Shown here: in pieces, positions 7,059-15,148 of the stretch
Layout: the number at the start of each line of letters is the position of its first letter
How positions within the stretch are numbered: the stretch's first letter is position 1
NCBI GenBank assembly: GCA_050331575.1
Contig: JBHJGS010000040.1
Coordinates: 1 to 24,915, forward strand
Reading direction: 5' to 3'
Source of the DNA: JBHJGS01 sp050331575
GTDB lineage: Bacteria; Pseudomonadota; Alphaproteobacteria; Sphingomonadales; Rhodothalassiaceae
DNA length: 24,915 bases
Notes under the pieces: generated by a model
What the model was told of the DNA's origin: nothing
Database searches by the model: none
Seen by the model: the letters and a program-made list of their open reading frames with translations, nothing else
Position numbers and translations under genes: made by a program

Positions 7059-8516
7059 CTAGCCCCCCACGCCAGCGGACGCCAGCAGGGCCAGCTCGCC
7101 CTTGCCATAGTCCTGATCGGTCAACGGGATCGGATAGTCGCCGGTGAAGCAGGCGTCGCAGAAGCCCGGGACCGGCTCCCGGCCTTGGCCGTGCATGCAG
7201 GCCCGGTACAGGCCATCGATGCTGAGAAAGGCCAGGCTGTCGGCATTGATGAAGCGCTGCATGCTGCCGATGTCCATGCGCGCCGCCAGAAGCTTGGAGC
7301 GCTGCGGTGTGTCCACGCCGTAGAAGCAGCTGTGACGGGTCGGCGGGCTGGCGATCCGCATATGCACCTCTTTGGCCCCGGCCTGGCGCATCATCTCCAC
7401 GATCTTTACCGAGGTGGTGCCGCGCACAATGCTGTCGTCGACCAGGATCACCCGCTTGCCGTCGATCGACCAGCGATTGGCGTTGTGCTTCAGCTTTACA
7501 CCCAGGTGGCGGATCTTGTCGGAGGGTTCGATGAAGGTCCGGCCGACATAGTGATTGCGGATGATGCCCAATTCGAACGGAATGCCGGATTCTGACGCAT
7601 AACCGATAGCAGCCGGCGTGCCGCTGTCTGGAACCGGGATCACCAGGTCCGCCGCGACGCCGGATTCGCGCGCCAGCTCCGCCCCAATCCGCTTGCGCAC
7701 GTCATAGACCGACAAGCCGCCGGCCAGGCTGTCGGGCCGAGAGAAATACACCAACTCAAAAATGCAGGGGCGCGGGGACGCCGGAGCAAACGGCTTCAGC
7801 GATTGAATGCCCTGATCGGTGATCACGACGATTTCGCCGGGCTCGACATCGCGGACATAGCGGGCGCCCAGAATGTCCAGCGCGCATGTCTCCGAACACA
7901 GAAGCGACACGCCTTCTTCCAGTTCGCCCAGAACCAAGGGCCGCACGCCGGCAGGATCGCGCATGCCGATCAGCCCGTCCGGCGTTAGCGCGACCAGGGA
8001 ATAGGCCCCTTCCACCTTGCGCATGGCGTCGATCAATCGGTCCATCAAGGTGCGATAGGCGGAGGTGGCCACCAGATGAATGATCACCTCGGTATCGGTG
8101 GTGGACTGAAAGATCGAGCCTTGGCGGACCAGCTGTTTTCGTAGCAGCTGGGCATTGGTCAGATTGCCGTTGTGGGCGATGGCGAAGCCGCCAGAGCTTA
8201 AATCCGCGAACAGGGGCTGGACGTTGCGGAGCGCGGTTTCACCGGTTGTGGCGTAGCGGACATGCCCGATCGCGCTTGTGCCGGCCAGCGTCTCGATGGT
8301 GTCCTTACTGGTGAAGTGATCGCGAACCTGGCCCAAGCGCTTGACCGTGTGGAAAAGGCCGTTGTCGCGTGAGGTAATGCCGGCGGCTTCCTGCCCGCGA
8401 TGCTGCAGGGCGTGGAGGCCCAGCACCGCATGTGCGCTGGCATCGGGCGAACCGAAAATGCCGAAGACGCCGCATTCCTCGCGTAATTTGTCATCGTCGA
8501 ACGGATGGGACAGCAT
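7059..8516 (-). CDS. purF: amidophosphoribosyltransferase PurF
   Basis: The 485-residue protein carries out the first committed step of purine synthesis: PRPP plus glutamine to phosphoribosylamine. I start it at MLSHPFDDDKLREE; longer starts at 8582 lack family sequence. Residues 1-14 look like a propeptide removed to expose the N-terminal nucleophile Cys15 (EECGVFGIFG). The glutaminase half has GHVRYATTG (84-92) and HNGNLTN; the phosphoribosyltransferase half has the PRPP motif ILVDDSIVRGTTS (357-369). Cys251, Cys397, Cys453 and Cys456 sit where the Bacillus-type enzyme binds its 4Fe-4S cluster. It is monocistronic here or loosely linked to the SDR gene. No cvpA is seen upstream. Confidence 0.97.
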   Translation of the reverse strand: MLSHPFDDDKLREECGVFGIFGSPDASAHAVLGLHALQHRGQEAAGITSRDNGLFHTVKRLGQVRDHFTSKDTIETLAGTSAIGHVRYATTGETALRNVQPLFADLSSGGFAIAHNGNLTNAQLLRKQLVRQGSIFQSTTDTEVIIHLVATSAYRTLMDRLIDAMRKVEGAYSLVALTPDGLIGMRDPAGVRPLVLGELEEGVSLLCSETCALDILGARYVRDVEPGEIVVITDQGIQSLKPFAPASPRPCIFELVYFSRPDSLAGGLSVYDVRKRIGAELARESGVAADLVIPVPDSGTPAAIGYASESGIPFELGIIRNHYVGRTFIEPSDKIRHLGVKLKHNANRWSIDGKRVILVDDSIVRGTTSVKIVEMMRQAGAKEVHMRIASPPTRHSCFYGVDTPQRSKLLAARMDIGSMQRFINADSLAFLSIDGLYRACMHGQGREPVPGFCDACFTGDYPIPLTDQDYGKGELALLASAGVGG

Positions 8517-9189
8517 GAAGAGTGTTCTCGCGATCGGGACGCACCCTGCTATAGGGCCATCTGCGCTGCGCGACCAGCCCACATCAGAGATCCGCCAAAA
8601 TTCACAAATTTGTCCACATTTTCTGACATAAGTTCAGGACACGCCGAATCAAGCGCTCAGAGGTCCGCCTTATTCCGCGCTGCGGGTTTGGCAGGCCTTC
8701 TGCCGCGATCCGCTGCCTCACCGTGACCGTCCGACGGCGCGCACGCGCAGACGAAGAGCAAGCGGTCTGGCAATCGGTGGACGTCCCTTGCTAGGGCCGT
8801 CGCGGTCCCATCGGCGCGGGGCCGAAAGCATGATTGCCGCGCAGGATATTGCGGGAAACTCCGCTGAGACGGTATTTTGCGATGAAAACGCCATCGATCG
8901 CGATAACAAAGTGTCTGGCGTGGTGGGCAAAGCGGAATTTGCCGTGGTCGCACCCAGCGCTTGCGCTCCATGCGCAGCGCGCGGCGGCATTTCGGCGACC
9001 CGGCATCGCCGGTAGAAAGCGGCACGGCACGCGTCCGCGCCTGGCGGACGCGCTGGTGGCAACGGCCATGAGAGCCTGGGCCGATTGCACAGGTCTGTGC
9101 CGTTCCGGCCGCGGCCAGGATCGGACCGATTGGCGGAGCTTATCCACACGGTCGGCCTGGCCGTAGACCCGCCCACACCTGCCGGCACC
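8517..9189. other. 673-base interval without a supported gene
   Basis: Between the purF start and the LysR stop I find no convincing gene. An AT-richer patch at about 8595-8640 probably holds the purF promoter; it includes the perfect palindrome ACAAATTTGT (8604-8613). A TTGTCCACA (8610-8618) and a TTATCCACA (9140-9148) resemble DnaA boxes, the second exactly. Short frames on both strands around 8790-9147 are open, and the plus-strand one (ATG at 8830, stop before 9018) has a balanced composition but matches nothing I know. Decayed coding DNA is possible. Confidence 0.5.
8604..8613. promoter_or_regulatory. 10-bp palindrome upstream of purF
   Basis: ACAAATTTGT is perfectly self-complementary and lies about 90 bases upstream of the purF start, in the only AT-rich patch of the region. 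It could be an operator overlapping the purF promoter. No regulator is implied by the sequence itself. Confidence 0.3.
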
Positions 9190-10110
9190 TCATATCTCCC
9201 AGGCCCAGTCATGGCCTGCTTCGGTGCGCAGCCAGGACATGAAACGGGCCACCCGCGGCTGGTCCTTCTTGGCCTGCGGGCACACCAGATAGTGGGCGAA
9301 ATCAACCGGATAGGCATGGCTGAACGGTCGCACCAGGCGGCCGGCCTTGAGGTCCTGGGCGGCCATGGTGCGTTTGGCCAGGGCCACGCCGCGCCCGGCG
9401 ATCGCAGCTTCAATCGCCAAGCTGGTCTGGTTGAAATGCAGCGCCGGCTGGCCTTCTTCCACGCCCAGTCCGGCCGCCTTCAGCCACATGGCCCAGGTCG
9501 GGCAGCTTTCATCATCCAGCGAGCTTTCGTCATGGATCAGCGGCACGCGGCTGAGATCGCCCGGTTCGCGTATGGCGCTGTCGCCATCGACCAGGGCGGG
9601 CGCGCACACCGGGAACACCTCTTCGCGCATCAGAATCTCGCTATACAGGCCGGGATAGTCACCAGCGCCATAACGGATCGCCAGATCCACCTCCTCGCGC
9701 TGGAAGTCGGACAATTCCATGGTCGCGATGATGCGCACCACCGCATCGCGTTCTTCCTGGTAAAACCGGCCCAGCCGCGGCACCAGCCATTTAGACGCGA
9801 AGGACGGCGAGACGGAGATCACCAGCGGGCCGTTGCCATGGCCTGCCTGCATCAGCGCCACCGCCTCCTCAATGCATTCGAAGCCCTGACGCAGGGCTGG
9901 AAGCGCCGCCTGCGCTTGGTCGGTCAGGATCAGGCTGCGCGCGGAGCGACGAAACAGCGGCATGCCCAACACCTCCTCCAGCGTGCGGATCTGCTGGCTG
10001 ACCGCCGCCGGCGTCACCGACAATTCGTCGGCGGCTTTTTTGAAGCTCAAATGGCGGGCAGCCGCATCGAACACCCGCAAGGCGTTCAGCGGCAGAGCGG
10101 CGCGCTTCAT
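9190..10110 (-). CDS. LysR-family transcriptional regulator, GcvA-like
   Basis: The 306-residue protein begins MKRAALPLNALRVFDAAARH, the characteristic start of the GcvA subgroup. A winged helix-turn-helix occupies about residues 9-67 (LSFKKAADELSVTPAAVSQQ, then the recognition-helix end and PLFRR). The rest is a LysR effector domain (about 92-300) with VDLAIRYGAGDYPGL, typical of this group. Such regulators bind a small ligand and act on nearby or distant promoters; the target and ligand are unknown. It is divergent from the VOC gene at 10300, across a hairpin tandem repeat, so that gene is a possible target by position only. Confidence 0.92.
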   Translation of the reverse strand: MKRAALPLNALRVFDAAARHLSFKKAADELSVTPAAVSQQIRTLEEVLGMPLFRRSARSLILTDQAQAALPALRQGFECIEEAVALMQAGHGNGPLVISVSPSFASKWLVPRLGRFYQEERDAVVRIIATMELSDFQREEVDLAIRYGAGDYPGLYSEILMREEVFPVCAPALVDGDSAIREPGDLSRVPLIHDESSLDDESCPTWAMWLKAAGLGVEEGQPALHFNQTSLAIEAAIAGRGVALAKRTMAAQDLKAGRLVRPFSHAYPVDFAHYLVCPQAKKDQPRVARFMSWLRTEAGHDWAWEI

Positions 10111-10162
10111 CGGCGGCTTCGGTCGGGCGGCAGGATCATGCCCTCATAGCTACGCGGCAGGC

Positions 10163-10252
10163 GGGGTTTTGCAAGACCGCGCGTCAGCGGGGGCTGACGC
10201 TGCGGCCGGGGTTTTGCAAGCCCGCGCGCCAGCGGGGGCTGACGCTGCGGGC
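10163..10252. repeat. two tandem copies of a 45-bp hairpin repeat
   Basis: Copy one is 10163-10207 and copy two 10208-10252; they match at 42 of 45 positions. Each begins GGGGTTTTGCAAG. Copy one contains a perfect 8-bp stem, GCGTCAGC (10181-10188) and GCTGACGC (10193-10200), with a GGGG loop. Copy two has the same hairpin (10226-10245) with one arm mismatch. They occupy the shared upstream region of the LysR and VOC genes and resemble REP-like elements more than an intrinsic terminator, as no T-run follows the stems. Confidence 0.8.
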
Positions 10253-10299
10253 GGGCCCCGCTATGGTTGCGGCCCCGGAACACGGACAGGGAGCGACAC

Positions 10300-10779
10300 A
10301 TGACGGCAGACAATGGCCGCGCGCCGGGGTTCAACAGCCTAACCCCCTATATCATCGTGCGTGATGTCGACGCAGCATTGGATTGGTATGCGCGCGCGTT
10401 CGCAGCGGAGCCGGGCCGGCTGTTGCGCATGCCCGGCGGCGGGCCGGTGGTCTATGCCGAGCTGCGCGTGGCCGGATCGATGCTGATGCTGGCCGACGCG
10501 GACGAGCGCATCGCCACGCATGGGCCGGAGAGCTTTGGCGGCTCGCCGGTCATGCTCCATCTGTATGTTCCTGATGTCGATGCGGCCATGGCCCGCGCGG
10601 TTCAGGCCGGTGCCGTGGAGGAACGCGCGGTGGCCGACCAGTTCTTCGGCGACCGTAGCGGCATGGTGAAGGACCCGTTCGGCTATGTCTGGTCGCTGGC
10701 CACCCACAAGCGCACGCTCAGCGACGAAGACTTCTATGCCGCCTGGGAGCGGGTGATGGGGGCTGACGCCCTGTCTTGA
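10300..10779 (+). CDS. VOC-superfamily protein (glyoxalase/PhnB-like)
   Basis: The 159-residue protein starts at an ATG with AGGGAG seven bases upstream. Two half-domains of the vicinal oxygen chelate fold are visible: LTPYIIVRDVDAALDWYARA (14-33) and MLHLYVPDVDAAMARAVQAG (85-104), each a beta-alpha unit. The ending GDRSGMVKDPFGYVWSLATH is the hallmark of PhnB-like and glyoxalase/bleomycin-resistance-like proteins. The family includes metal-dependent isomerases, dioxygenases and antibiotic-binding proteins, and this sequence does not reveal which. It is monocistronic, divergent from the LysR gene. Confidence 0.88.
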   Translation: MTADNGRAPGFNSLTPYIIVRDVDAALDWYARAFAAEPGRLLRMPGGGPVVYAELRVAGSMLMLADADERIATHGPESFGGSPVMLHLYVPDVDAAMARAVQAGAVEERAVADQFFGDRSGMVKDPFGYVWSLATHKRTLSDEDFYAAWERVMGADALS

Positions 10780-10873
10780 CCGCGCGCGCATTCAGACCCG
10801 GCAAGCCCAAACGAAACAGGCCTGATACCGTCGCGTGAGATCGAAAGCCTGGCACAGCGGCGCCAGCTGCTCG

Positions 10874-11728
10874 TCAGCTTGAAGGGTCGACCGCGACATT
10901 GTCTAACAGCCGGGTGCGGCCGAGCCGGGCGGTGGCGAGCAGCCGGGCGGGCCGGTCCAGACGCTCCAGCCCGCCCAAGTCCTGGGCGTCCCGAAACGTC
11001 AGATAATCGACGTGATCGAAACCGGCGTGCAGCAGCCGATCCCGGCCTTCTGCTTCCAGCGCGGCCAATGGCGCGCCGGCCGTGGCGCGGGCGGCCAGAT
11101 CGAACAGCGTGGCGGACAGGGCCGGGGCGATCGCGCGCTGTTCCGGTGAGAGATAGGCGTTGCGCGAGGAGGCGGCCAGGCCGTCCGGTTCACGGATCAG
11201 CGGCGCGCCGACGATGCGGCAGGGCAGGTCAAGATCCGCGGCCAGCCGGCGGATCAGCTGCAATTGCTGATAATCCTTTTCGCCAAACACCGCGACATCC
11301 GGCGCGGCCTGAATCAGCAGCTTGGTCACCACCGTGGCGACGCCATCGAAATGGCCGGCGCGATAATCGCCCTCCAGCCCCTCGCTGACCCCGGCAACCT
11401 GCACGGTGGTGGCAAAGCCGGGCGGATAGATCATTTCCGGGCTCGGCGCATAAATCAGGTCGGCCCCGGCGGACGCCAAAAGGGCGCCGTCCGCCTCCTC
11501 CTGCCGGGGATAGGCGGCGAAATCCTCGCCCGCGCCGAACTGCTTGGGATTGACGAAGATCGACACGGCGACCCGCCGGGCATGCCGCCGCGCCACCTCC
11601 ACCAAGGAAAGATGGCCATGGTGCAGCGCGCCCATGGTCGGCACCAGGGCGACCGCCGCGCCGTCGCAGCGCCAGCGGCTCACCTGTCGGCGCAGATCCT
11701 CGACGCTCCGGACGCAGGCCAGGCTCAC
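10874..11728 (-). CDS. panC: pantothenate synthetase PanC
   Basis: The 284-residue enzyme joins pantoate and beta-alanine with ATP to make pantothenate, the coenzyme A precursor. The HIGH-like nucleotide motif is VPTMGALHHGHLSLV (29-43), followed by SIFVNPKQF (57-64), FGEKDYQQL (148-156) and the KMSKS-equivalent loop DGLAASSRNAYLS (182-194). The start is GTG (11726-11728), overlapping the stop of the upstream glucosaminidase gene as GTGA, so the two are co-transcribed. panB is not in the window. Length is normal for the family. Confidence 0.96.
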   Translation of the reverse strand: MSLACVRSVEDLRRQVSRWRCDGAAVALVPTMGALHHGHLSLVEVARRHARRVAVSIFVNPKQFGAGEDFAAYPRQEEADGALLASAGADLIYAPSPEMIYPPGFATTVQVAGVSEGLEGDYRAGHFDGVATVVTKLLIQAAPDVAVFGEKDYQQLQLIRRLAADLDLPCRIVGAPLIREPDGLAASSRNAYLSPEQRAIAPALSATLFDLAARATAGAPLAALEAEGRDRLLHAGFDHVDYLTFRDAQDLGGLERLDRPARLLATARLGRTRLLDNVAVDPSS

Positions 11729-12612
11729 GAAGCCAGCGGTTCCGGTTCGGCCAGAGCGGCGGCGTCGAAGTCGGTCAGATCATTGGCCGCGATGATGCCG
11801 GTCAGCTCCTCGACATAGGCCTCGCGCCGTTCGGAATAGCGGATCAGCGTCTGGGCCAGCACCTGAACCGTCGCCTCAGCGGCGCGCCGTCGGCGAAAAT
11901 CGTCATAGGCATGGCCGGCGCTGAGATTATGGGCATAGCTGCGCACCGAATCGATCAGGCGCGGAAATGCGCGCACGCGGTGCACCGCCCCCTCGGGCCG
12001 GTCATCCGGCACCAATCCCGGCGCGTCGGCCTTCCACGTCCATTGCCCGAAAATCGCATTGCCTTCGATGGCGAACCGCGAGCTGCCCCAGCCGCTCTCG
12101 ATTGCTGCCTGCGCCAGCGCGATGGACACCCGAACGGGGGCCACGCGCCGACGCATGACATCGGCGTTGAGCGCTGCGGGGCTGTCGCCGTCCACCTTCG
12201 CCCATTCAGCAAGCGCCATCAGCCAGGTGGCCTCCTCCGGCTCCAAGGTGTCGCCGGCGGCCACCCGGTCCAGCGCGGCCTGCATGCGCGCGCGGGTCTC
12301 GGCCAGTTCCTCATTCACCTTCAGAACCAGGGGCAGCAGCAGGGCCAGAAACCGGTCCTTGCGCTCCGGCCCTGCCGCCACGGTGTCGAATGCGGCAGGC
12401 AATGTCTTGTAGAAGCGGCGGGGCACCGGCGCACCCTCGCGTACCGCGGACAGCGGCACGCCCAGATAGTCCTCCACCGGGGCGGCGGCCGGCGGCGGCG
12501 GCAGATACAGGTCAGCGGCGCGCGGTGCGGGCGCCGGCACGGAGGGTTTCAGCCAGACCGCCAGGGCGATGCCGACCAGAACCAGGGCGAAGACGGAGAG
12601 CAGCGTTCTCAT
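11725..12612 (-). CDS. Bax-like glucosaminidase-domain protein
   Basis: The 295-residue protein has an N-terminal membrane anchor or signal (residues 3-21, VFALVLVGIALAV), a proline-rich linker (24-46), a helical segment, and a glucosaminidase/FlgJ-like domain from about 150. RVSIALAQAAIESGWGSSRFA (161-181) carries the likely catalytic Glu172, with AIFGQWTW (187-194) behind it, as in Bax and FlgJ-type peptidoglycan hydrolases. It probably acts on peptidoglycan in the periplasm. Two adjacent ATGs exist (12615, 12612); I prefer the second for its spacing from AAAGGGAG. It overlaps panC and is divergent from mipZ. Confidence 0.87.
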   Translation of the reverse strand: MRTLLSVFALVLVGIALAVWLKPSVPAPAPRAADLYLPPPPAAAPVEDYLGVPLSAVREGAPVPRRFYKTLPAAFDTVAAGPERKDRFLALLLPLVLKVNEELAETRARMQAALDRVAAGDTLEPEEATWLMALAEWAKVDGDSPAALNADVMRRRVAPVRVSIALAQAAIESGWGSSRFAIEGNAIFGQWTWKADAPGLVPDDRPEGAVHRVRAFPRLIDSVRSYAHNLSAGHAYDDFRRRRAAEATVQVLAQTLIRYSERREAYVEELTGIIAANDLTDFDAAALAEPEPLAS

Positions 12613-12747
12613 CATGCTCCCTTTGTTTCCGCGCCGGCGCCGGCTTGTCAATCAAGCGACCCCGCTTCAACCAGATATGGATGGCATCTCAACGCCGATC
12701 GCTATATCTTCTGGTACCGGTGCACGTCTTGGTGTGGGAGGATCGGC

Positions 12748-13587
12748 ATGGGTCAGCGGCCGCATATCATCGTTGTCGGCAATGAAAAGGGCGGGTCGGG
12801 CAAATCCACCACCGCTATGCATGTGCTGATCAGCCTGGCCCAGCGCGGCGCCCGCCCCGCTGCCATGGATCTGGATGCGCGCCAGCGCAGTCTCAGCCGC
12901 TATCTGGAAAATCGTGCGCAGTTTTTGAGCGAGCACCCGCTCAATCTCTATGTCCCGCCGGTGGCCACAATTCAGCGGTCCGAGGCGCCGGTGGTGGAGG
13001 ATGCCAAGCGCGACGAGCGGACCCGCTTTGATTTGGCGCTGGCGCGACTGGCCGACCGGCATGACGTCATCCTGATCGACTGCCCGGGCAGCGACACCTA
13101 TCTGGCGCGCTATGCTCATGCCCATGCCGATACCCTGATCACCCCGGTGAATGACAGCTTCGTCGACATTGATCTGCTCGCCCGGGTCGAGCCGGAGACC
13201 CACAAGGTCAAGCGCTTGAGCCTCTATTCCGAAATGGTCTGGGAGGCGCGCAAATGGCGCGCCGCCGCCGATGGCGGCCAGATCGACTGGGTCGTGCTGC
13301 GCAACCGCGTGTCGACCTTGAAGGCGCGCAACAAGGCGCGGGTGGAAGAGGTGCTGCTGGGCCTGCAAAAGCGGGTCGGGTTCCGCTATGTCTCCGGCTT
13401 GTCTGAACGGGTGATCTTCCGCGAATTGTTCCTGAAGGGGCTGACCTTGATGGATCTGCGCGAGCCGCGCCTGCCGCTGTTGAAGGGGGGCATGACCATG
13501 AGCCATGTCGCAGCCCGCGCCGAGGTGCGCCGCCTGGTCGATCATCTACGCATTCCCGTGCCGCGCGGCGATGCTGCCGCGGCGTGA
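12748..13587 (+). CDS. mipZ: division-plane positioning ATPase MipZ
   Basis: The 279-residue protein starts at an ATG with GGGAGGA six bases upstream. It has the deviant Walker A GNEKGGSGKST (11-21, Lys14 and Lys19) of ParA/MinD ATPases, MDLDARQRSLSRYLENR (40-56), Walker B VILID (107-111) and TPVNDSFVDIDLL (132-144). The last motif and the N-terminus match Caulobacter MipZ closely, from memory. In alphaproteobacteria MipZ binds ParB near the poles, forms a DNA-associated gradient and inhibits FtsZ, so that division occurs at mid-cell. It is the first gene of a chain with the VWA-like and J-domain proteins (GTGA overlap). Confidence 0.94.
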   Translation: MGQRPHIIVVGNEKGGSGKSTTAMHVLISLAQRGARPAAMDLDARQRSLSRYLENRAQFLSEHPLNLYVPPVATIQRSEAPVVEDAKRDERTRFDLALARLADRHDVILIDCPGSDTYLARYAHAHADTLITPVNDSFVDIDLLARVEPETHKVKRLSLYSEMVWEARKWRAAADGGQIDWVVLRNRVSTLKARNKARVEEVLLGLQKRVGFRYVSGLSERVIFRELFLKGLTLMDLREPRLPLLKGGMTMSHVAARAEVRRLVDHLRIPVPRGDAAAA

Positions 13588-14345
13588 CGCGGCCGGCCGT
13601 GCTTGAAAGCCCTTGGCGCAGAGGGCATTTTAACCGTGTTATGGCACACACTCCGGACAAACGGGCGGGCGCCGGCCTGCCGGACGACAGCGCTGCTGTG
13701 GATGCCTTCCTGGCCCGGCTGGATGCCACCGCGCCGCGCGCTCAGCGCGGGCCGGGCCGGCTGATGTTCGTGCTTGACGCGACCATGAGCCGGCAGCCGA
13801 CCTGGGACCGTGCCTGCCATCTGCAAGCCGATATGTTCGATGCCGCAGCCGAGGTCGGCGGCATTGAAGTGAAGCTGGTATTCTTCCGCGGCCGGCGCGA
13901 GTGCCGGGCCAGCGGTTGGATGGCCGATCCCGCAGCGCTGGGGGTCAAGATGGCCGGGGTGCGCTGCCAGGGCGGGCTGACCCAGATCGGCCGCGCGCTG
14001 CGTCATGCGCTAGCGCAAGAGCCGCATCCCGACGCCCTGGTCTATGTCGGTGATGCCTGCGAGGAGCCGGCCGATCCGCTGTGCCACCAGGCCTCTGAGC
14101 TCGGCGCCCGCGGCACGCCTGTGTTCCTGTTCCACGAAGGCGGTCATCCGGTGCCGGCGCGGGTGTTCAAGGAAATGGCGCGCCTGTCTGGCGGGGCCTA
14201 TCTGCCGTTCAGCGAGGCCAGTGCTGACCAATTGCGCGAGCTGTTGCGCGCGGTGGCGGTGTTCACCGGCGGCGGCCGCCGGGCGCTGGAATCTGCCGGT
14301 GATGCAGGGGCGCGCCGGCTGTTGGCCGCCTTGCCGCCGTCATGA
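13584..14345 (+). CDS. VWA-like domain protein linked to mipZ
   Basis: The protein has 253 residues if it starts at the GTG overlapping the mipZ stop; an internal ATG at 13641 would shorten it by 19 residues, and neither has a clear ribosome binding site. RLMFVLDATMSRQPTW (59-74) is a metal-ion-dependent adhesion site variant (Asp65, Thr67, Ser69), supported by GGLTQIG (Thr133) and VGDACEE (Asp157), in a Rossmann-like layout typical of von Willebrand A domains. No signal peptide or membrane helix is seen, so it is likely cytoplasmic. Its exact role is unknown. Overlap with the J-domain gene (ATGA) suggests that the two products are made together and may interact. Confidence 0.82.
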   Translation: MTRPAVLESPWRRGHFNRVMAHTPDKRAGAGLPDDSAAVDAFLARLDATAPRAQRGPGRLMFVLDATMSRQPTWDRACHLQADMFDAAAEVGGIEVKLVFFRGRRECRASGWMADPAALGVKMAGVRCQGGLTQIGRALRHALAQEPHPDALVYVGDACEEPADPLCHQASELGARGTPVFLFHEGGHPVPARVFKEMARLSGGAYLPFSEASADQLRELLRAVAVFTGGGRRALESAGDAGARRLLAALPPS

Positions 14346-15076
14346 CCTATTTGATCTTGTTGGCGCTGGTCGTGTTCCTCGGCTACGCGCTGCTGCAATG
14401 GATTGCTAATGCGCAGCCCCGCGCCATTGCCAAGGTGATCATCGGCGTCGGCCTGGGGCTGCTTCTGGGGCTGGCCGGCTTTCTGCTGGTGACCGGGCGC
14501 CTGGCGGCAGCGATTCCCCTGGCGGCGTCCGCCCTGGGCGGTTTGTGGCGGCAGCGCTGGCTGCTGCAATTGGTGATGCGTGGGCTTGCGGAACGCAGCG
14601 GCCGGGCCGGCCCCGGCGGCGGCTCCGGGCAGGCGGGACGCGCCGCCGGCAGCAATCAGGTGCGCACGCGCATGCTGCGGATGGTGCTGGATGAGGCCAG
14701 CGGCCGCGTCTCCGGCGAGGTGCTGGCCGGCCGCTTCGAGGGCCGCCCGCTGGACAGTCTCAGCCTGGACGATCTGCAAACCCTCATGGCGGAACTTCAG
14801 GCCGACGATCCCGACGGCGCGCGGCTGCTGAAGCCCTATCTGGCGCGCCGCCGCAGCCAGGGCGCGGATCAGCAGGGGACAGGCGCGGGCTCCACCGGCG
14901 GCCCGATGAACCGAGCCGAGGCGCTGGAGATCCTGGGCCTGCCAGACGATGCCACGGAGTCCGAGATCAGAGACGCGCATCGCCGTCTGATCCGCAAAAT
15001 CCACCCCGACCAGGGCGGCTCGGGCTACCTCGCCGCCAAGATCAACCAGGCCAAGGCGGCCTTGTTGGGGCGGTGA
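14342..15076 (+). CDS. membrane-anchored J-domain protein
   Basis: The 244-residue protein has two or three N-terminal hydrophobic segments (about 1-20, 31-52, 56-68), a Gly-rich linker near 87-104, a helical middle, and a C-terminal J-domain (190-244) with MNRAEALEILGLPDDAT and the essential HPD at 221-223. J-domains stimulate Hsp70 (DnaK) ATPase. A J-domain at the C-terminus behind membrane segments resembles mitochondrial Pam18/TIM14 in layout. Which Hsp70 it recruits, and why it is encoded next to mipZ and a VWA protein, cannot be read from the sequence. It overlaps the preceding gene by 4 bp. Confidence 0.88.
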   Translation: MTYLILLALVVFLGYALLQWIANAQPRAIAKVIIGVGLGLLLGLAGFLLVTGRLAAAIPLAASALGGLWRQRWLLQLVMRGLAERSGRAGPGGGSGQAGRAAGSNQVRTRMLRMVLDEASGRVSGEVLAGRFEGRPLDSLSLDDLQTLMAELQADDPDGARLLKPYLARRRSQGADQQGTGAGSTGGPMNRAEALEILGLPDDATESEIRDAHRRLIRKIHPDQGGSGYLAAKINQAKAALLGR

Positions 15077-15148
15077 GGCTGGACAGACGGCCACGCTTGG
15101 GGTTTGAAGGCGCGCGCGACGATCTTTCCTGCCCGCTGGAGACCCACC

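Noticed and set aside
6770..7108. minus-strand frame between purF and the SDR gene
   Set aside because: It has no recognised family, starts inside purF in another frame, and has no supported ribosome binding site.
8788..9015. short plus-strand frame upstream of purF
   Set aside because: Its composition is plausible, but it has no homology I recognise and no ribosome binding site; left as a possible remnant.
10163..10252. CRISPR-like array
   Set aside because: There are two directly abutting copies with no spacers and an internal hairpin, so it is not a CRISPR.
11911..12747. upstream extension of the mipZ frame
   Set aside because: The frame is open but antisense to the glucosaminidase gene; the ribosome binding site and MipZ similarity both start at 12748.
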